Below, one piece after another: positions 61,701-64,000 of a stretch of DNA of 64,000 nt. Source of the DNA: Crocinitomicaceae bacterium (GTDB lineage Bacteria > Bacteroidota > Bacteroidia > Flavobacteriales_D > Sanyastnellaceae). The notes beneath the pieces were generated by a model, which saw only the letters and a program-made list of their open reading frames with translations, was not told the origin of the DNA and made no database searches. Each line of letters begins with the position of its first letter. Within the stretch, counting starts at the first letter, position 1. The position numbers were made by a program, and so were the translations under genes. The stretch spans positions 39,364 through 103,363 of the forward strand of contig PBMY01000030.1 in the NCBI GenBank assembly GCA_002722795.1, read 5' to 3'.

Positions 61701-63015
61701 TGCCATATACATTAGAAACGTCTCCTGACCCTACTGTCCATAGCCTGTTTGCATAAGCCCAGTAGTCTGTTACAGGTGCGCATGTGCCTCCATTAACCAT
61801 TTCTTCAATCAGGTTTTCTTGAACACCATCAACAACAAGTAGATATTCCATGTTATCTGTTGGTGCTGGAGTAAATGTGAAAGTCCATGTTCCATCTCCG
61901 TTATCTGAAGCAACTGGACCAGCTGCTGGATCCCAACCCCACCAAGGACCTGTCATTACAACTGAAGAAGCACCATCACAAACTGTTGTAGTAACTGTTA
62001 AAGTTTCACAACCTGCATTCCAATATGGGTTATAAGAGCTATCGAGATTAGTCATACCTCCTCCAGTACCAGAAATAAATAAATCTGAACAATCTTCTTG
62101 AGATACATATGTAACAGCGTGAGTAGTCATATTGTAGCAATATGGTATCTGACAATCTCCACAGTCATCTGTAACACCACATGTTCCATTGTCAACAGTT
62201 GCAGAAGCATCGTAATTACATGCGCTAGAATCTGTACATCCTGGAACTTCTACAGCAGCTTCACAAGAAACATCTTCACCATTGAGAGTTAAAGAACTAA
62301 ACTCGATATCCCCACTAGAAAATTGGAACTTAACAGTACGATCAAATGCAACTCCTGGAACAGTCTTTGTGTTAGTCCCAAGAGTTAAAGCTACAGCAGA
62401 TCCATTGTTCCAATTTCCGTTTGCAACAGTTTTTACCACTCGATAATTAGCTCCACCTGCAGGAAGAGAAGCGATCTCCATAGTGAAGGTTTGAGCATCT
62501 CCGTTATTACCATCACCAACTGTGCAAGCAGTTAAAACGTCAGTCCATGTAGCGTTTGGGCCATCATCAAATGCTTCACAGTTAGAAACAGCTGTAGCTG
62601 GTTCTGAAGAAGTAGCTGTACATGAAGACTCATCAGAATTTACTGATAAAAAATCGAACTCTACATCTCCACTTGAAAACTGAAATTTAACCGAACGATC
62701 AAATGTAACTCCAGCAACAGACTTGAAATTTTCTCCTAATGTCAAAGCAACAGCAGGACCATTATTCCAGTTGCCATTTGCAACTGTTTTGACAACTCTG
62801 TAATTTGCTCCACCCTCAGGTAGAGATGTTACATTCATAGTAAAAGTTTGTGCGGCACCATCGTTACCATCACCAACGGTACATGCAGTTAATGCATCTG
62901 TCCAAGTAGTATTTGGTCCGTCAGCAAAATCTCCACAATTTGAAATTGAAGTTTGTCCAAAAGCAAATGAGCCAATTAGCATCATAGTAATGAACGTATA
63001 GAATTTAATTTTCAT
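58753..63015 (-). CDS. Very large modular secreted protein: GCTD Cys repeats, CBM-like modules, degenerate alpha/beta hydrolase, dockerin-like end
   Basis: The 1420-aa protein has a signal peptide (residues 1-21). Residues about 25-131 and 144-251 are a tandem copy of one domain. A Cys repeat (GCTDSSACNYDASATVDNGTC) comes near 259, then a WWGWDP module (about 340-440), a CBM20-like domain (about 452-560, WNGWNGWGV), and an alpha/beta-hydrolase domain (about 695-1075; LLIYVHTGNF, RMGYVVASIEYR, DPGKIGYFGDGTGG). The elbow reads GDGTG, with Gly at the nucleophile. Three further Cys-repeat units lie near 1079, 1117 and 1267, and four more run consecutively about every 24 residues from 1291 to 1385. 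The end is a single DxNxDG-type loop (D1396, N1398, D1400, D1407) and Cys1419. It is probably surface-exposed or an adhesin; no T9SS sorting domain is visible. Confidence 0.8.
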   Translation of the reverse strand: MKIKFYTFITMMLIGSFAFGQTSISNCGDFADGPNTTWTDALTACTVGDGNDGAAQTFTMNVTSLPEGGANYRVVKTVANGNWNNGPAVALTLGENFKSVAGVTFDRSVKFQFSSGDVEFDFLSVNSDESSCTATSSEPATAVSNCEAFDDGPNATWTDVLTACTVGDGNNGDAQTFTMEIASLPAGGANYRVVKTVANGNWNNGSAVALTLGTNTKTVPGVAFDRTVKFQFSSGDIEFSSLTLNGEDVSCEAAVEVPGCTDSSACNYDASATVDNGTCGVTDDCGDCQIPYCYNMTTHAVTYVSQEDCSDLFISGTGGGMTNLDSSYNPYWNAGCETLTVTTTVCDGASSVVMTGPWWGWDPAAGPVASDNGDGTWTFTFTPAPTDNMEYLLVVDGVQENLIEEMVNGGTCAPVTDYWAYANRLWTVGSGDVSNVYGTCATYCSTDEEPTTATVSFYVDMSGSGYPNSDYDNVVVNGSWNGWNGWGVILADDDGDGIYTGDLEIDPGSSFEYVVAVTGAADGWSGWGVQFSEGCTNANASVTAGEAGSVTDSYFTVGCAEVLGCLDMNASNYNSEATEQGYDQYGNLQCVYASCDDVPGEGCIYADGFGYFNDEFGPDLCVTYGGTPCGGGCDDVDNDGICDEEDSCVGSQGSGVRYIDEVFNCVDVTSNVQYADNITVLTALQGLPPMPSSMAGDPQIMDIYTPSGDTETSRPLLIYVHTGNFLPPFLNGSAQGSKTDLHAVEICTRFARMGYVVASIEYRKGWNPIAATQEERTIQLIGAAYRGVQDCRTAVRYFRMNAAEMGNEYGIDPGKIGYFGDGTGGYATLAASTISDYNDIILDDMGAPITKFWYDPGDGSYIPMVIEEIHGDPEAKYNGYAPDGTQLCIGHYPDYSSDVQFNVNLGGALGDHNWLDHGDVPMVTFQCPHDPFAPYTTGVLIVPTTNELVVEVTGGYDIHAEINSYDAPNNNDVYQSANLDDELSQEAISNGGFDGLFPILNSYVDGVPTEPFDSSPWQWWDQDIAQAYDAANGTNVWATQMTLNPTMSEEESNYWIDIIQAYTAPRLALGLGVASAGGGCTDESACNFNALATEDDGSCTYADTGYDCDGNSLNIEGCTDAMACNFDPSATVDTGCTYLSGDGIPTGQDNVWLVGLTVTGTPFEAFGGGCEADGGVNPNLSINGIIVGDGSAPLTLAGATDPTGLLGDLVALTSTVGFSACGDNMTVSALGNLIPMIGNGQFWISPIPVNADGQYLWAGPMMGFDLGCGDPTACNFSGDPCQLSVSCSYPGCTAVDADNYDATAGCDDGSCIYLGCTNEDAPNYDPNATDDDGSCVEVVSGCTDINATNWNPDANFDDGSCIIPGCTYADANNYDASANDDDGSCEFSLGNDCVGDLNGDGVAATSDLLIFLSVFGQECE
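61748..61821 (-). repeat. 74-nt perfect inverted repeat, left copy
   Basis: This stretch equals the reverse complement of 63890-63963 over all 74 positions. It encodes QENLIEEMVNGGTCAPVTDY and the following five residues in the large secreted-protein gene, in the coding frame. The partner copy lies in the neighbouring gene on the opposite strand. Confidence 0.95.
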
Positions 63016-63223
63016 GATATCTTAAATTGATTTTCAAAGGCGTAATTACCTATTTCGTAGACACAAAAAGGAAATTAATCGAGCTAATTTAAGATAGATT
63101 TAACCAATCTAAAAATAAACCAATTAGTTTCTTATTTTTTTTTCTTAACAAGAATTTATTGAGCAAAATAAAAATAATCAAGTGAAGATTTAGAGTAAAT
63201 TTATTGTCTCAAAACCAAGAACA
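63016..63223. other. Intergenic region between divergent secreted-protein genes
   Basis: The 208-nt gap is strongly A+T-rich, with long T and A runs around 63130-63180. It must hold promoters for both genes, but I see no convincing TAnnTTTG with a -33 partner; TAAATTTA near 63196-63203 is the nearest match for the right-hand gene. No RNA gene is evident. Confidence 0.5.
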
Positions 63224-64000
63224 ATGAAATTTAAATACGTTAGCTTACTTTTAATGTTATTAACTGCTTGTACATGTAGTTACAGCATAGCACAAACCTT
63301 AAATATAACTGCACAGGTATGTTTTGAAGCAAATGAAGTCAAGTTAACTGGACCAAGTTTTGGTTGGGATCCAACTGCCGGTCCATCTGCAACAAATAAT
63401 GAAGATGGAACATGGACGTTTGCTATCCCTTACCCTACATCTAATTATGAATTCCTTTTAGTTGTTGATGGTGAACAAGAAGATCTAATTGAAGAAATGG
63501 TTAATGGAGGAACTTGTGCTCCAATCACGAATTACTTTTCTTATGCAAATGGACTATGGATACTTGGATCTGGAGATATGAATATTACATATAATTCATG
63601 CGAAGAATGTGATCCAAATGTGGTTTACGGATGTACTGATCCAAATGCATTAAACTATAATCCAAATGCTACTGAAGATGATGGGTCATGTGAGTATGAA
63701 GAAACTGTACTCTACATTACAACAACTGTATGTTATGAAGCAGAAGAAGTAAGAATGACGGGACCTTGGTGGAATTGGGATCCAATGGGTGGACCTATCG
63801 CTATTGATAATGGAGATAATACTTGGACATTTACATTTGATCCAGCTCCAAATGATGAGCTAGAATACCTTTTGGTAATGGATGGTGAACAAGAAAACCT
63901 GATTGAAGAAATGGTTAATGGAGGCACATGCGCACCTGTAACAGACTACTGGGCTTATGCAAATAGATTATGGCTACCAGGGTCTGGTAATGTACAAAAT
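63224..64000 (+). CDS. Modular secreted protein with WWxWDP modules and GCTD repeat (partial, 3' end off window)
   Basis: The frame is open for 259 codons from the ATG at 63224 to the window end. The N-terminus (VSLLLMLLTACTCSYSIAQ) could be a signal peptide cleaved after SIAQ, or a lipoprotein signal at LTAC. Two copies of a module of about 95 residues follow (about 32-125 and 175-259), each with TGP(SF/WW)xWDP, DGTWTF and EEMVNGGTCAP, separated by one Cys repeat GCTDPNALNYNPNATEDDGSC. The same module occurs in the divergent gene at 58753. The second copy shares 74 identical nucleotides with it. Confidence 0.8.
   Translation, partial: MKFKYVSLLLMLLTACTCSYSIAQTLNITAQVCFEANEVKLTGPSFGWDPTAGPSATNNEDGTWTFAIPYPTSNYEFLLVVDGEQEDLIEEMVNGGTCAPITNYFSYANGLWILGSGDMNITYNSCEECDPNVVYGCTDPNALNYNPNATEDDGSCEYEETVLYITTTVCYEAEEVRMTGPWWNWDPMGGPIAIDNGDNTWTFTFDPAPNDELEYLLVMDGEQENLIEEMVNGGTCAPVTDYWAYANRLWLPGSGNVQN
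63890..63963 (+). repeat. 74-nt perfect inverted repeat, right copy
   Basis: The sequence is the exact reverse complement of 61748-61821 and encodes the same 24 or so residues in the partial gene at the window end. Similarity continues upstream with a few mismatches. The two copies are 2.1 kb apart and flank both gene starts. Confidence 0.95.

Noticed and set aside
1..64000. Mobile elements, defence islands, toxin-antitoxin pairs, tRNA or rRNA genes
   Set aside because: I looked for transposase/integrase motifs, terminal repeats, defence-type gene groups and tRNA-like cloverleaf ends (CCA, T-loop GGTTCRAAT) in the gaps and saw none; the gaps are too short for most.

Overview
The window is a gene-dense stretch (about 38-40% G+C by eye, very short intergenic gaps) of a chromosome from a Bacteroidota bacterium, most likely a marine member of the Flavobacteriales (Cryomorphaceae/Schleiferiaceae/Crocinitomicaceae-like). 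Evidence: a T9SS-type C-terminal sorting domain (gene at 25253), large secreted proteins with many GCTD..CNY..ATDDGSC cysteine repeats (58753-64000), bacillithiol deacetylase BshB1, a Bacteroidota rhomboid pair, DUF3822 beside rsmD/coaD, an rsfS-ftsH-DUF2007-cdsA-psd operon, and recurrent TAnnTTTG (-7-type) motifs in front of genes. Most of the window is housekeeping sequence. I found no rRNA, tRNA, CRISPR, IS element, integrase or prophage. Apart from the two truncated edge genes, every gene reads through without a visible frameshift.

Layout. 1-9316: an edge-truncated asparagine-synthetase-like gene with bshB1; divergent idi; then a leftward group of two rhomboid proteases, mutL, a small membrane protein, ispH, an unknown Cys-rich protein and saccharopine dehydrogenase. 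9398-12784: three rightward lipoprotein genes (a CsgG-like protein and two LPP20-type lipoproteins). 12795-24311: pabA/trpG and ridA; an LptD-like gene head-to-head with an amidase-mlaD-FeS-CCG-fabG-VWA-prohibitin run. 24398-31092: rpmB, pncC, a T9SS-exported beta-propeller-like protein, and the psd-cdsA-DUF2007-ftsH-rsfS operon. 31105-40872: birA, an SRPBCC protein, pyrE, a NUDIX protein, the coaD-rsmD-DUF3822 operon, a RecD-like helicase, and ndk-icd. 40925-58598: rocD, a cystathionine-beta-synthase-like enzyme, a LolC/E-like permease with NamZ, aconitase B, a MacB-like permease, a fatty-acid desaturase, a DEAD-box helicase, a TlpA-like lipoprotein, a peroxiredoxin, valS and a DUF1573 protein. 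58753-64000: two divergent genes for modular secreted proteins.

The genes cover isoprenoid supply (ispH, idi), phospholipid synthesis (cdsA, psd, desaturase), envelope building and maintenance (lptD-like, mlaD, amidase, NamZ, LolC/E-like), the TCA cycle (acnB, icd), translation and quality control (valS, rpmB, rsmD, rsfS, ftsH) and redox defence (bshB1, peroxiredoxin, TlpA-like).

The most unusual region is the right end. The two divergent secreted-protein genes share a perfect 74-nt inverted repeat that lies in frame in both, so recombination across it could swap their 5' ends. The larger protein also carries an alpha/beta-hydrolase domain whose nucleophile elbow reads GDGTG (no serine), and it ends in a single dockerin-like calcium loop instead of a recognisable T9SS sorting domain. 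Other points of note are the asparagine-synthetase-like protein whose N-terminal nucleophile position is Ser, a MutL with degenerate endonuclease motifs, two divergent gene pairs whose start codons overlap in a CATG, and the CsgG/LPP20 lipoprotein cluster.
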